A stretch of 44,212 nt of DNA from NCBI GenBank assembly GCA_002337925.1, contig DDHB01000082.1, positions 13,380 to 57,591 of the forward strand, written 5' to 3'. Below the pieces are notes generated by a model. It was not told the origin of the DNA and made no database searches. It saw only the letters and a list, made by a program, of their open reading frames with translations. Each line of letters starts with the position of its first letter. Within the stretch, counting starts at the first letter, position 1. The position numbers and the translations under genes were made by a program. This DNA is from Sporomusaceae bacterium UBA1887. Its GTDB lineage: Bacteria > Bacillota > Negativicutes > Sporomusales > DSM-15969. Positions 34,089 through 41,153 of this stretch are shown in pieces.

Positions 34089-34126
34089 GCAAAATAGCGC
34101 CAGACATGGCACATGCTGGCGCTATT
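34089..34126 (-). terminator. intrinsic terminator after the 303-residue secreted protein gene
   Basis: An 11-bp stem AATAGCGCCAG/CTGGCGCTATT with a 12-base loop is followed on the minus strand by a short T-rich stretch (TTTTGCC). It lies just after the stop at 34135. It separates the secreted-protein gene from the LptD-like gene. Confidence 0.8.
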
Positions 34127-34134
34127 ATCTCCAC

Positions 34135-35046
34135 TTATTTCACTTTTAAACCATAAACACTCGCTTCTGTTTTCGTCTGAATATAGAGCTCCGCTCCAGC
34201 AGGAATTGTTACATCCTTGCCACGAATAAATGCTCCACCGACAACACCGACAGGCCCTAGTACAATCAGTCCGGCAACAGTAGCTCCTGCAGCTTTGGCC
34301 AGAGATTTTGTCTCTTCTTTAGCCTTATCGCCTAGGAAAGTTTGTACTTCAGTTCCGTCAAACGCCTGCAGAGTATTGAAACTTAAATCCAGCTGCGCAT
34401 CCCTGCCAAAATTCCTTGCCTGCTGCACTTTCAGTACCTTGCCTTCGCCAGTTGCACCCTTGGCAATCACCAGTACACCGTTGCTATAGACATCTTCCGA
34501 TGCTTGAAAAGCAAAGGAATCACCCTCCCGGTTTTTGCGGGTATCTAGAGGAGTAACCATCTTAATCTTTACAAGAGTATCTTGAAAGAGCGTAACTTCA
34601 CTCACTTCCGGGGATTCGGTAAAAGCAATATTGGATACTTTTATAATTCGCTTATCAAAAGTTCCAGTTGCAGGTGCTCCGATCAGCAGCTGCTCTAACT
34701 GCTCCAGTTTTTGTTTAGCCGGTACAGCCGTTTGATTATGGCTGATTGCCCATTCAACAGCATTTAACCGCGTAATTAAAGAAGGTGCGGTTGGTGTATT
34801 CTCTTTGGAATAGCTATAAAGCTTGTCCGCTTTACCCATCAAAGCTTCTTTAGATTCAGTACCGTAAATTTCTTTTTCGAGCCTGGTAAGACGTTCCGAT
34901 AAAGAACCTGTTTGTTCCGTTCCATATAAAACTTGCTCTACTGCTTTGGTTTTGTCCACTATTGTTAATTCTGCATGTTGAGCAAAAACAGGTGTACTAG
35001 CTAATAACAGTGCTGCAAGCGTACCAGAAATCCATTTGCGTAGCAT
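34135..35046 (-). CDS. secreted protein of unknown function with YG-type repeats
   Basis: I do not recognise the family. A signal peptide ends near PVFAQHA at residue 24. The next 110 residues hold a tandem helical repeat: AVEQVLYGTEQTGSLSERLTRLE is followed by KEIYGTESKEALMGKADKLY, and a third partial copy QLEQLLIGAPATGTFDKRI. Such YGxxxxGSLxxRLxxLE repeats recall envelope proteins known from cyanobacteria. The C-terminal half (residues 150 to 303) looks like beta strands, with a hydrophobic glycine-rich helix AGATVAGLIVLGPVGVVGGAFI near residue 255. That helix could insert in a membrane or resemble glycine-zipper proteins. GGGAGGG precedes ATG 35046. Only 43 bases separate it from an upstream terminator, so its promoter must be very short or overlap that hairpin. 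By context it is an envelope protein. Confidence 0.75.
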   Translation of the reverse strand: MLRKWISGTLAALLLASTPVFAQHAELTIVDKTKAVEQVLYGTEQTGSLSERLTRLEKEIYGTESKEALMGKADKLYSYSKENTPTAPSLITRLNAVEWAISHNQTAVPAKQKLEQLEQLLIGAPATGTFDKRIIKVSNIAFTESPEVSEVTLFQDTLVKIKMVTPLDTRKNREGDSFAFQASEDVYSNGVLVIAKGATGEGKVLKVQQARNFGRDAQLDLSFNTLQAFDGTEVQTFLGDKAKEETKSLAKAAGATVAGLIVLGPVGVVGGAFIRGKDVTIPAGAELYIQTKTEASVYGLKVK

Positions 35047-35089
35047 AAAATCCCTCCCAGGTTATGTCTTAGAAAAGTAGTTCGTGGCG

Positions 35090-35122
35090 AAAAAAGAAAA
35101 ATCCTGCCAGTGCTGGCAGGAT
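35090..35122 (-). terminator. intrinsic terminator after the 145-residue gene
   Basis: A GC-rich stem ATCCTGCCAG/CTGGCAGGAT of up to ten pairs, with practically a four-base loop, is followed on the minus strand by TTTTCTTTTT. It lies 11 bases after the stop at 35134. Confidence 0.88.
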
Positions 35123-35133
35123 AAGATAACTTA

Positions 35134-35571
35134 TTAGATTTTTACATCAATCAAAGCTGATAAGCCTACGCCTTGGACACGGGAAAAATTAGTAGGATTC
35201 TTGCTATCAATCGGAATTAATACCTTGGCCCGGAATTGTTTGCCGTTGAAGTTGCCTTCAGCCTGCAAAACAGCTTGTACCTGATCCACTAATTCCTGTG
35301 ATCCCATCACTTGTGCCGCCCCAATATAGCCACCACTACCGATAGTGATAATGGGTACCACCTTGGTAGCATAGTCATGACCACCACCACTTTGGAATGT
35401 AAGAGTGTTGATAAACTTATTGAGTGGTCCGGAAAACTTATCAATTAAGATCCCTATGCCACCCACTTTTAATACATCACCAAGACTAAACGCCTGTGTA
35501 ACAGGCACAGCTGCAACTGACAGGAGGCAAAAGAGCAATAAACCGATAACAAAGGATTTTTTTGTTTTCAT
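35134..35571 (-). CDS. small secreted protein of unknown function
   Basis: I do not recognise the family. The protein is 145 residues and begins with a signal peptide (SFVIGLLLFCLLSVAAVPVTQA) cleaved near residue 27. The mature part has an amphipathic start SLGDVLKVGGIGILIDKFSGPL. A glycine-rich turn SGGGHDYATKVVPIITIGSGGYIG follows, then a region with repeated valines: VQGVGLSALIDVKI at the C-terminus. No cysteine suggests a lipoprotein or disulfide. It would be periplasmic or outer-membrane associated. The gene has its own promoter (TTGTGC-17-TATAAT) and terminator, so it is monocistronic. AAAGGGGGA precedes ATG 35571. The neighbouring genes encode another secreted protein and two porins, all envelope components. 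Confidence 0.78.
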   Translation of the reverse strand: MKTKKSFVIGLLLFCLLSVAAVPVTQAFSLGDVLKVGGIGILIDKFSGPLNKFINTLTFQSGGGHDYATKVVPIITIGSGGYIGAAQVMGSQELVDQVQAVLQAEGNFNGKQFRAKVLIPIDSKNPTNFSRVQGVGLSALIDVKI

Positions 35572-35595
35572 ATGTATCCCCCTTTCTTATTCCCT

Positions 35596-35624
35596 ATTAT
35601 ACAAAAAAACATAGGAAAGCACAA
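35596..35624 (-). promoter_or_regulatory. sigma-A-type promoter of the 145-residue gene
   Basis: On the minus strand TTGTGC (35624-35619) and TATAAT (35601-35596) are spaced by 17 bases, with TG directly before the -10. It ends 24 bases before the start codon and is the clearest promoter in the window. Confidence 0.75.
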
Positions 35625-35670
35625 CCAAAAAGTGACTGAGTAGTCGGATCTGCTATTTACCTATAAAATA

Positions 35671-35701
35671 AAAAGAGCGCCGTTTAAAACGGCGCTCTTT
35701 T
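35671..35701 (-). terminator. terminator after the 324-residue porin gene
   Basis: A nearly perfect palindrome AAAGAGCGCCGTTT with its complement is followed by T on both strands, so it may work in both directions. It starts five bases after the porin stop. Confidence 0.88.
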
Positions 35702-35705
35702 ACAA

Positions 35706-36680
35706 TTAGAATTTATATACATATGTGGTGCGGAAAGAAGTCTCTTTGCCGCCAGTGATGATTTTATTGTCTTTATAGAAGAATTTTAGTGTAGAATCTT
35801 TAGTCAGTTTATGATTAACTCCATAATACCAACCTTTTTCGTTGTTTTCGAAATCGGTATTTCCGCCTAAGTCAGCATTTGCCTCTGTCTTATGTGTGAT
35901 CACATAAGCGGAGGTTTTGTTATCAAAAGCATAATTCAAGCCAACGTCAAAAGCCTTATTTTGTTCAGAAGCATCAGATTTAGCAAACTCACCAAAAGCT
36001 TCAAGTTTTTTACTAATGGCATAACTAGCGTTAATTGCATAGACATTCGTATCCTTAACAGGATCTGTTGCACTGTCATATTTAGCAACTGTAGCTCCGA
36101 GTGTCAAGTCTTTTGTTGCAGGATAAGAAGCAGAAATTGAATAAACCTTATCATTATCATCACTTACAGAATCAGCTTCTGCAGCAATAACCTTCAAATC
36201 TGTAATGCCGGATTTACCCGTTACAGTAACGCCATCAACGAATCCATGTTTGCCCACATTCGCATCATTGTTATACAATAGAGCCGTAGCACCAATAGTA
36301 ATATCTTGGCGGCCTATCTTGTAGTTAAAGCCACCGGCTTTATATACAAAGCCAAATTGATCCAACGCAAAAGCACTTCTTTTATCTGCACCGTAGTATG
36401 ACTTGTTGAAATCGCGTCCTGAACCAGCATCACTTAAATGTTCTCCACCAAACCGGAAGTATAAATCCACATTGTCAATGACATTAGCAGCTTTAGCATT
36501 TAAAATGACTTTAAAAATATTGTTGGAAAAATCATCATTAGAAGGAGTAGTAGTATCTGTGTTCATACGATGTTGGAAAGATACCTGACCATTAAACTCC
36601 AATGGATCAGCGAATACACTACCAGCGGTAGTCAGAACGAAGGCGGCTGCCAATGCAGCGGTAAGAGCTTTTTTCTTCAT
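35706..36680 (-). CDS. outer-membrane porin without SLH domain
   Basis: This outer-membrane beta-barrel protein is 324 residues. A signal peptide (LTAALAAAFVLTTAGSVFA) is followed by short alternating strands, and the chain ends in TTYVYKF, the terminal aromatic residue expected for barrel assembly. GGFNYKIGRQDITIGATALLYN and FVDGVTVTGKSG resemble the barrel half of OmpM and other Negativicutes porins. It lacks the SLH domain that OmpM carries, so it cannot bind peptidoglycan in the same way. The gene is monocistronic, with its own terminator. Its mRNA leader of about 160 bases shares a 16-base block with the leader of ompM. GGGGGAAAC lies before ATG 36680. Confidence 0.85.
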   Translation of the reverse strand: MKKKALTAALAAAFVLTTAGSVFADPLEFNGQVSFQHRMNTDTTTPSNDDFSNNIFKVILNAKAANVIDNVDLYFRFGGEHLSDAGSGRDFNKSYYGADKRSAFALDQFGFVYKAGGFNYKIGRQDITIGATALLYNNDANVGKHGFVDGVTVTGKSGITDLKVIAAEADSVSDDNDKVYSISASYPATKDLTLGATVAKYDSATDPVKDTNVYAINASYAISKKLEAFGEFAKSDASEQNKAFDVGLNYAFDNKTSAYVITHKTEANADLGGNTDFENNEKGWYYGVNHKLTKDSTLKFFYKDNKIITGGKETSFRTTYVYKF

Positions 36681-36748
36681 TTTAGTTTCCCCCTTGGTTT
36701 TTTAATAATTATGATAAAAGTCACCAAGGCTGGTATTGCTCAAGAGTA

Positions 36749-36844
36749 AGTGTCCACGTTTCCTTATTCCGATCAAATCCAGCCATCTCTATACTAAGAA
36801 ATCCTGTCGCGACTAAGTAGTGCACATCTTTGTTGCGACAGGAT
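36749..36844 (-). promoter_or_regulatory. structured mRNA leader of the porin gene
   Basis: On the minus strand a 10-bp stem ATCCTGTCGC/GCGACAGGAT (36844-36835 with 36810-36801) encloses a 24-base loop with GTGCAC (36825-36820) and CTTA. Downstream, AGGAAACGTGGACACT (36764-36749) is identical to a block in the ompM leader. It lies 68 bases before the start codon. Confidence 0.6.
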
Positions 36845-37020
36845 AACCGAAAGAGAATATAATGTTTATTCGATCAGAATTCGTAAACTCCTGCTTATAC
36901 TAGGGATTATTGTAAAAAAAATTTAACATTGCGTTAACAATAATATTACAAAGTACGACAGCATAAGACATTTGTACATTTTTATACTTAAATTGTTCAA
37001 TAGTTACGTAACTTTTAAAA
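36845..37020. other. spacer between ompM and porin genes
   Basis: AT-rich DNA without a gene. It should hold the porin promoter, but I see no pair of boxes with good spacing. TACAAT at 36909-36914 has TTGTTA upstream at 20 bases, which is too far to be convincing. Confidence 0.4.
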
Positions 37021-37052
37021 CAAAAAAACAGATCCCCAATTAGGGGATCTGT
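37021..37052 (-). terminator. terminator after ompM
   Basis: A 10-bp stem ACAGATCCCC/GGGGATCTGT with a five-base loop is followed by seven T on the minus strand, 14 bases after the ompM stop. Confidence 0.9.
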
Positions 37053-37066
37053 TTGTAGAGCTTTTC

Positions 37067-38395
37067 TTAGAACCAGAAATCAGCGCGGACGAATCCGTAA
37101 CCTTCGCGGTCGATGTCGCCATTATAAGATTTCAGATCTTCATAAGTAGCAGTAACTACCATATTTTTGGAGAAAGTGTAGTTAACACCATAACCAAGAC
37201 CTTTAACGCCATTAGTCATAGTAAACTCATCAGAAATGCCTTGGAATACAGGATTGCTGTTCATTTTGTAATCCAATGCGCTAGCGCCGAATTTTTTGTA
37301 GTTAACAAACAAACCGAAAGATTTCGGATTTGCTTTATTAGCACCTTTGTAACCGAGCATTCCATTCCAAGCATGATCATCAGGACCAATATTGGAAGCT
37401 TCATTAGTTGCATATTCGCCAGTAAGAGTGAAGTTTTTGTCTAACTTAGCTTTGGCACCTAAACCGTATACTTCATATTTGTAACCTTTGGTGTTGCTGT
37501 AGTATACAGTACCAATTGTTTGGAAGCTGCTGGAAGGAGTATATTTAATTTCTGCAGTAGTTAAATCAATATTGCTTTTAAGAGCAGCATCGTTTTCCAG
37601 AGCTTTATCTGTACCGGCAGTACCAGTACCAGTCCGGCTAGAGATATCGCCAAAGCCTACAATAGCTTTCACTTTGTCGCCACCAACATAAGCTTTCACA
37701 CCATCATAACCGCCGGTAATATCCGACACTAAGCTATAACCCATAACTAAGTCATGACGACCGATTGAAAGATCTGCGCTGCCAATAACATCTTTAAGGG
37801 TGAAATAGCCATAATCAAAAGTGAAGCTTTTGTCGTCAGCAACAGCAACTTCACTATTGCTTACATTAGAGACAGCAAAGCGGCTTTTGAAATCAACTTG
37901 ATCACTTACCTTGCCATCGACATACAAACGAAAACGTTGATCAAATTTGTCATGACTTTGTACTCTAGTGCCATCAACGAGTTTACCATTGCTATAAACC
38001 GCACCGTTTTCCCAACCGCGGATACGAGCGTCAGCAGAGATTTTTACAGTAGGAGCATTTTTTTCGAGTTTGCTTACGCGAACTCCAAGGTTATCCAATT
38101 CTTCGCTGAATTCAGCGGAGAGTTTGTTCAGAAGAGCTTTTTGCTCAGCGTTAGCTTTGTCTTCTTTTGCAAGAGCTTTAGCTACGATTTGAGCCATTTC
38201 ATAACGGGTGATGTTTTTGTCGCCACGGAAAGTTCCGTCGCCATATCCATCAACGATACCAGCTTGAGCCAATTTGCTTACAGCATCATAAGCCCAATGT
38301 TTTGCAGGAACGTCAACGAAAGGATTAGCAGCGAAAGCGCTAGTTACGCCAAGAGCGAAAGTAACCGCAAGAGCAGCAGCAATTTTCTTTTTCAT
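37067..38395 (-). CDS. ompM: OmpM-type SLH-domain outer-membrane porin
   Basis: OmpM links the outer membrane to peptidoglycan in Negativicutes and forms pores. A signal peptide (IAAALAVTFALGVTSAFA) is followed by one SLH domain, residues 24 to 75: PFVDVPAKHWAYDAVSKLAQAGIVDGYGDGTFRG with ITRYEMAQIVAKAL. A coiled-coil (LLNKLSAEFSEELDNLGVRVSKLE) acts as a periplasmic spacer. A beta-barrel follows from about residue 125 to the terminal FVRADFWF. At 442 residues it is a typical length. It has its own terminator and a leader that shares a 16-base block with the porin to its left. The strong ribosome binding site AAGGGGGA and a codon use favouring abundant tRNAs suggest high expression. SLH domains bind secondary wall polymers or, in this class, cadaverine/polyamine-linked peptidoglycan. 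Confidence 0.95.
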   Translation of the reverse strand: MKKKIAAALAVTFALGVTSAFAANPFVDVPAKHWAYDAVSKLAQAGIVDGYGDGTFRGDKNITRYEMAQIVAKALAKEDKANAEQKALLNKLSAEFSEELDNLGVRVSKLEKNAPTVKISADARIRGWENGAVYSNGKLVDGTRVQSHDKFDQRFRLYVDGKVSDQVDFKSRFAVSNVSNSEVAVADDKSFTFDYGYFTLKDVIGSADLSIGRHDLVMGYSLVSDITGGYDGVKAYVGGDKVKAIVGFGDISSRTGTGTAGTDKALENDAALKSNIDLTTAEIKYTPSSSFQTIGTVYYSNTKGYKYEVYGLGAKAKLDKNFTLTGEYATNEASNIGPDDHAWNGMLGYKGANKANPKSFGLFVNYKKFGASALDYKMNSNPVFQGISDEFTMTNGVKGLGYGVNYTFSKNMVVTATYEDLKSYNGDIDREGYGFVRADFWF

Positions 38396-38465
38396 TTAGA
38401 AATCCCCCTTAGATTTTGTTTTATTTTTTTGATCTATCGATGAGCCTAAGAAGGGTTTCCATTCG

Positions 38466-38570
38466 AGTGTCCACGTTTCCTCAGAACGTATTCACCTTTT
38501 TCAGCTCATACCCTATTCATGATCCTACATAACAACCCGAGCGCTTATAAGGTGTGCACCCCTCGCCGCC
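38466..38570 (-). promoter_or_regulatory. structured mRNA leader of ompM
   Basis: AGGAAACGTGGACACT (38481-38466, minus strand) matches the porin leader exactly and lies 70 bases before ATG. Upstream GTGCAC (38559-38554) followed by CTTA and GC also occurs there, bordered by weaker CGAG/CTCG arms. Confidence 0.6.
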
Positions 38571-38592
38571 TCTCTGTTTGTCAGGCAGTCTC

Positions 38593-38626
38593 ATGATTAG
38601 AATCATATTGGTGGAATAATATTCCA
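38593..38626. promoter_or_regulatory. two adjacent palindromes far upstream of ompM
   Basis: ATGATT-AG-AATCAT (38593-38606) and TGGAATA-A-TATTCCA (38612-38626) are perfect inverted repeats five bases apart and about 200 bases before ompM. They could be operators near the promoter or mRNA hairpins; no clear -35/-10 pair was found. Confidence 0.4.
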
Positions 38627-38817
38627 TCACAATCTTCTAGGTAATATATTCAACATCAGGAAGAGTATTCCTGCCAAAAATTTGTCGATTTATAAAAATT
38701 ATTTCAGATAATTTATTTTTTCCGTGTAAGGTTGTTAACTTTGTAAGCTGAAACGGGGTAAAAGACGAGGAAAACAAGTCCTCGAGAACGCTCTGGATGC
38801 TACGAAGCTAAAGATGA
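38627..38817. other. spacer upstream of ompM
   Basis: No gene is visible between the palindromes and the repeats. At 38766-38786 CGAGGA/TCCTCG can form a small hairpin. The following bases to about 38812 (GAGAACGCTC, GGATGCTA) look like a degenerate copy of the start of the long repeat at 38967. Confidence 0.4.
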
Positions 38818-38850
38818 GATTGCCACGTCGCTACGCTCCTCGCAATGACA
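38818..38850. repeat. 33-base dispersed repeat, copy 3
   Basis: This copy matches the repeats at 31016 and 31072, in the same orientation, with ATTGC/GCAAT inverted ends. It lies in a gene-free stretch next to the longer repeats. Confidence 0.88.
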
Positions 38851-38966
38851 GATGGGCTAACACCCACTATGGTCGTGGCTAACCGTGCACCCCCAAAGGG
38901 GAGCTCTTCACCGCCAACCGCCACAAGCCCGGCCTCTCCCCCTTGTTCCCCACTGCCACAAAGCTT

Positions 38967-39137
38967 AGGCCGTCGAGAAGGCTCCAGATGCTAGGCGGAG
39001 CGAGGATGTGAGTGAAGACAGTACAGCGGAGGTACGGCAAACGAACACCCGCAGCGACAAATGCGAAGTTCTTGGCACTTCAGTGCCTTAGAACTTCGGC
39101 TTACCCCTTGCGGGTACAACGCAGATGGGGCCTTATC
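38967..39137 (+). repeat. long dispersed repeat, copy A (inverted partner at 39645)
   Basis: It shares GCTCCAGATGCTAGG, GAAGACAGTACAGCG and AACGCAGATGGGG, in the same order, with the reverse complement of 39645-39760. Compared with the partner it has about 55 extra bases near its end that fold into a nested hairpin (GAAGTTCT, GGCAC and ACCCGCA with their complements). The last few bases overlap the 3' end of the RuvC-like gene, including its stop codon. Confidence 0.8.
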
Positions 39138-39549
39138 GGCGGCCGCCCCCGAAATAACGGTGGGCTAGGATTATGGCGACGTATCCATCCACCGGCTCCG
39201 GCGGCACCTGCATAGATACCGGTATCAGCCGTTTTAATCCCTTAGGAGGATTATGCTTCCAATAGAGATGGCGTGCTTCTTCGGTAGAATGCTTCTCATC
39301 GACAAGCTCAACGGTTAGTGGCCTGTCCTCAATTCGAGCAATCGTCAGCTCATCTTCAGCTGACTTATGGGCTGTTCCGTCACCGAGAATAACAGTAGTT
39401 GTTTCATATTGGTCAGCCAGGTTCAGCACGCATTTTACCAGGTTCGCCGTTTCTATTACCTGTTGGAGAACAGCGCCTTCCTTGTTATGGACAACGGCAA
39501 TGCCGCATTTTTCTCTGCCTGGGTCGACAGCTATAATATATTGACTCAT
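39133..39549 (-). CDS. RuvC/YqgF-like RNase-H-fold protein
   Basis: This is a small protein of 138 residues with the RNase H/RuvC-like resolvase fold. IIAVDPGREKCGIAVV opens it, the DxGxxxxG motif with the first catalytic Asp, as in YqgF and RuvC. VILGDGTAHKSAEDEL supplies the next conserved strand and turn, and LVDEKHSTEEARHLYW the third acidic position. DGYVAIILAHRYF near the end holds the final Asp in a helix. The fold suggests a nuclease acting on structured DNA or RNA, but family members also occur as uncharacterised proteins in related bacteria. ATG 39549 has AAGGGATGA upstream. Its stop codon lies inside repeat copy A, and copy B, inverted, lies 95 bases upstream of the start. It is therefore bracketed by inverted repeats. 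Confidence 0.8.
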   Translation of the reverse strand: MSQYIIAVDPGREKCGIAVVHNKEGAVLQQVIETANLVKCVLNLADQYETTTVILGDGTAHKSAEDELTIARIEDRPLTVELVDEKHSTEEARHLYWKHNPPKGLKRLIPVSMQVPPEPVDGYVAIILAHRYFGGGRR

Positions 39550-39607
39550 TAGTCATCCCTTCTTTGCTTATTATATTCTTGCTAAGGAAGTTTATTCCTC
39601 TATTGGC

Positions 39608-39636
39608 AAAAAAAATAAGCCTGCATACGCAGACTT
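39608..39636 (-). terminator. terminator of the OPT operon
   Basis: A stem AAGTCTGC/GCAGGCTT with one mismatch and a four-base loop is followed on the minus strand by A then TTTTTTTT. Between it and the last operon gene lies repeat copy B. Confidence 0.75.
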
Positions 39637-39644
39637 CAGTCCGT

Positions 39645-39760
39645 TGATAAAACCCCATCTGCGTTGTCAGGCCTGCGGGAGCTCACTCGCCGTACCCGCG
39701 CTGTACTGTCTTCGCTCACTTCCTCGGCCTTCCTAGCATCTGGAGCTTTCTGAACGGCCT
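39645..39760 (-). repeat. long dispersed repeat, copy B
   Basis: This is the inverted partner of 38967-39137, read on the minus strand, shorter by the 55-base hairpin insertion. Together they flank the RuvC-like gene. It starts 19 bases after the peptidase stop codon. Confidence 0.8.
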
Positions 39761-39778
39761 GGGAACTGGGTCTCGCTT

Positions 39779-40741
39779 TTAAGCTGTAATAACGTGTTTA
39801 CCATCTTTGATCACGACTTGACCGTCAATCGTCAAAGTAGGGTTCAGTAATATTCCATCCAAATGAAGCGGTATCTGGCAGGTGCCGCCAAAGCCAAAGT
39901 TATTGCCGAGGGCAATGTGGACTGTACCCATTACTTTTTCATCTTCTAGAACACGTCCTGAAAGAATAGCCTGATCATTGGTTCCGATTCCAAGCTCAGC
40001 AATGTTCCGGGCTTCTTTGCCGTATTCATCAAGCGTCGCTTCGAGCTTTCGCCCTTCCTGGCCGCCTTCGATTTTACTGACATAGCCCTTTTCTACCGTT
40101 AGTTTGATCGGGGTTTCTAGAACACCGATACCAGCCATGGCACCATCGATAACGAAAATGCCTTCTGTGGTTCCTTCGACCGGTGCTATGTACGCTTCAC
40201 CGGCCGGCAGATTGCCGAGATCACCGGGCGCGTGGTTAATGCCTGTATCAGGATGACCGTCCCGGCCTGCAATGGACAGTGTGAGGTCAGTTCCTGCAGG
40301 GGTGGAGATATGAACATGGCTGCCCTTGCTGAGCAAATCAGCAAATAACATACTCAGTTTCGCAATGCGCTGATAATCAGCATTCAAGGTCCGCTGCATG
40401 ATGTCTTCCGTAATTCCCGGCAGCGTGGCGATACGGACGCCCTTTTTACTAGCTTCTTTACGCGCCTGTGTATGGGAGAAGGAACGCGACGTGGCCCCAA
40501 GCACGACATCAGCCTGCAACATGGCTGCCGCAATAGCTGCAGGCGGTTCGGCACCGTCATTCTTGCGAGGTACCATTTCCATATACAGCGCTTCTGCTCC
40601 AGCCTCCACTGCTTTTTCCCACAAAGCCTGACCTACACTGCGGGTAGGCATGTCGGTTATAACCAGCACTGTTTCCCCCGGCTTAACCGCCATACATTGG
40701 CGGATTGCAATATCCGCGCTGTTACCCAATCGGGTTGTCAT
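39779..40741 (-). CDS. M29-like aminopeptidase
   Basis: This protein resembles the thermophilic-type aminopeptidases of family M29 (AmpS, aminopeptidase T), which remove N-terminal residues from peptides with two metal ions. IRQCMAVKPGETVLVITD at the N-terminus is the typical start. DVVLGATSRSFSHTQARKEA, the metal-site region VEGTTEGIFVIDGAM, and LGIGTNDQAILSGRVLEDEKVMGTVHIALG follow. GGTCQIPLHLDGILLNPTLTIDG matches the conserved C-terminal part with a His-x-Asp metal ligand. At 320 residues it is shorter than classic M29 (about 410). I prefer ATG 40741 over ATG 40747, because the G-run would touch the first one. It is the last gene of the OPT operon, fitting hydrolysis of imported peptides. 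Without structure the catalytic set is not certain. Confidence 0.82.
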   Translation of the reverse strand: MTTRLGNSADIAIRQCMAVKPGETVLVITDMPTRSVGQALWEKAVEAGAEALYMEMVPRKNDGAEPPAAIAAAMLQADVVLGATSRSFSHTQARKEASKKGVRIATLPGITEDIMQRTLNADYQRIAKLSMLFADLLSKGSHVHISTPAGTDLTLSIAGRDGHPDTGINHAPGDLGNLPAGEAYIAPVEGTTEGIFVIDGAMAGIGVLETPIKLTVEKGYVSKIEGGQEGRKLEATLDEYGKEARNIAELGIGTNDQAILSGRVLEDEKVMGTVHIALGNNFGFGGTCQIPLHLDGILLNPTLTIDGQVVIKDGKHVITA

Positions 40742-40756
40742 CGCCATCCCCCCCTA

Positions 40757-41125
40757 TTACGCTTCTTCAGGCAGGCGCAAAACATATTTGCGGGATTTGC
40801 CCTGTCCCTGTTCACTAATGATTCCCCGGTCAATCATCCGGTCTAAGACCGCACCGGCAGCAGCATCGGTATCTGCTACTTCGAGCTTATACCCCTGCAG
40901 TTGATTGCCTACACTAAGCCCTGCAATCGCTTTCGCAATTTCTTTGCGAGTTGCGCCGTGAGGACGCTCTGTCAGGCAAAGCTGAATTTGCCGTTCAATA
41001 ACCTGACCCATGCGCTGGTGCAGCTGCCGGGGAGCTCTTCGCGCTTTGCGATAGCCCCAGACATATAGGATAGCACCCATAACAGCAAATCCTAATGTAC
41101 CCATTACAAAAACTTCGCCTGACAT
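40757..41125 (-). CDS. small membrane protein with winged-helix-like tail
   Basis: I do not recognise a named family. The protein is 122 residues. One N-terminal hydrophobic helix (VFVMGTLGFAVMGAILYVWGY) is followed by a basic stop-transfer RKARRAPRQ. A cytoplasmic domain of about 85 residues follows. ERPHGATRKEIAKAIAGL and AGAVLDRMIDRGIISEQGQGKSRKYVLRL resemble a winged helix: a helix-turn-helix followed by a beta wing. The domain could bind DNA, or more likely a protein, next to the membrane. GGGGAGG is nine bases before ATG 41125. It lies between the PqqD-like gene and the peptidase, all on one operon. By context it may sense transporter state, but that is a guess. Confidence 0.65.
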   Translation of the reverse strand: MSGEVFVMGTLGFAVMGAILYVWGYRKARRAPRQLHQRMGQVIERQIQLCLTERPHGATRKEIAKAIAGLSVGNQLQGYKLEVADTDAAAGAVLDRMIDRGIISEQGQGKSRKYVLRLPEEA

Positions 41126-41153
41126 GACGTAATTCCTCCCCTGACCGTACTAT

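Noticed and set aside
36749..36844. Porin leader as a known riboswitch
   Set aside because: I compared it from memory with cyclic-di-GMP, cobalamin, manganese and SAM classes and saw no match to their conserved cores.
37898..38443. 181-codon open frame on the plus strand opposite ompM
   Set aside because: It lies antisense to the clearly real ompM, has no ribosome site, and its translation shows no protein-like motif.
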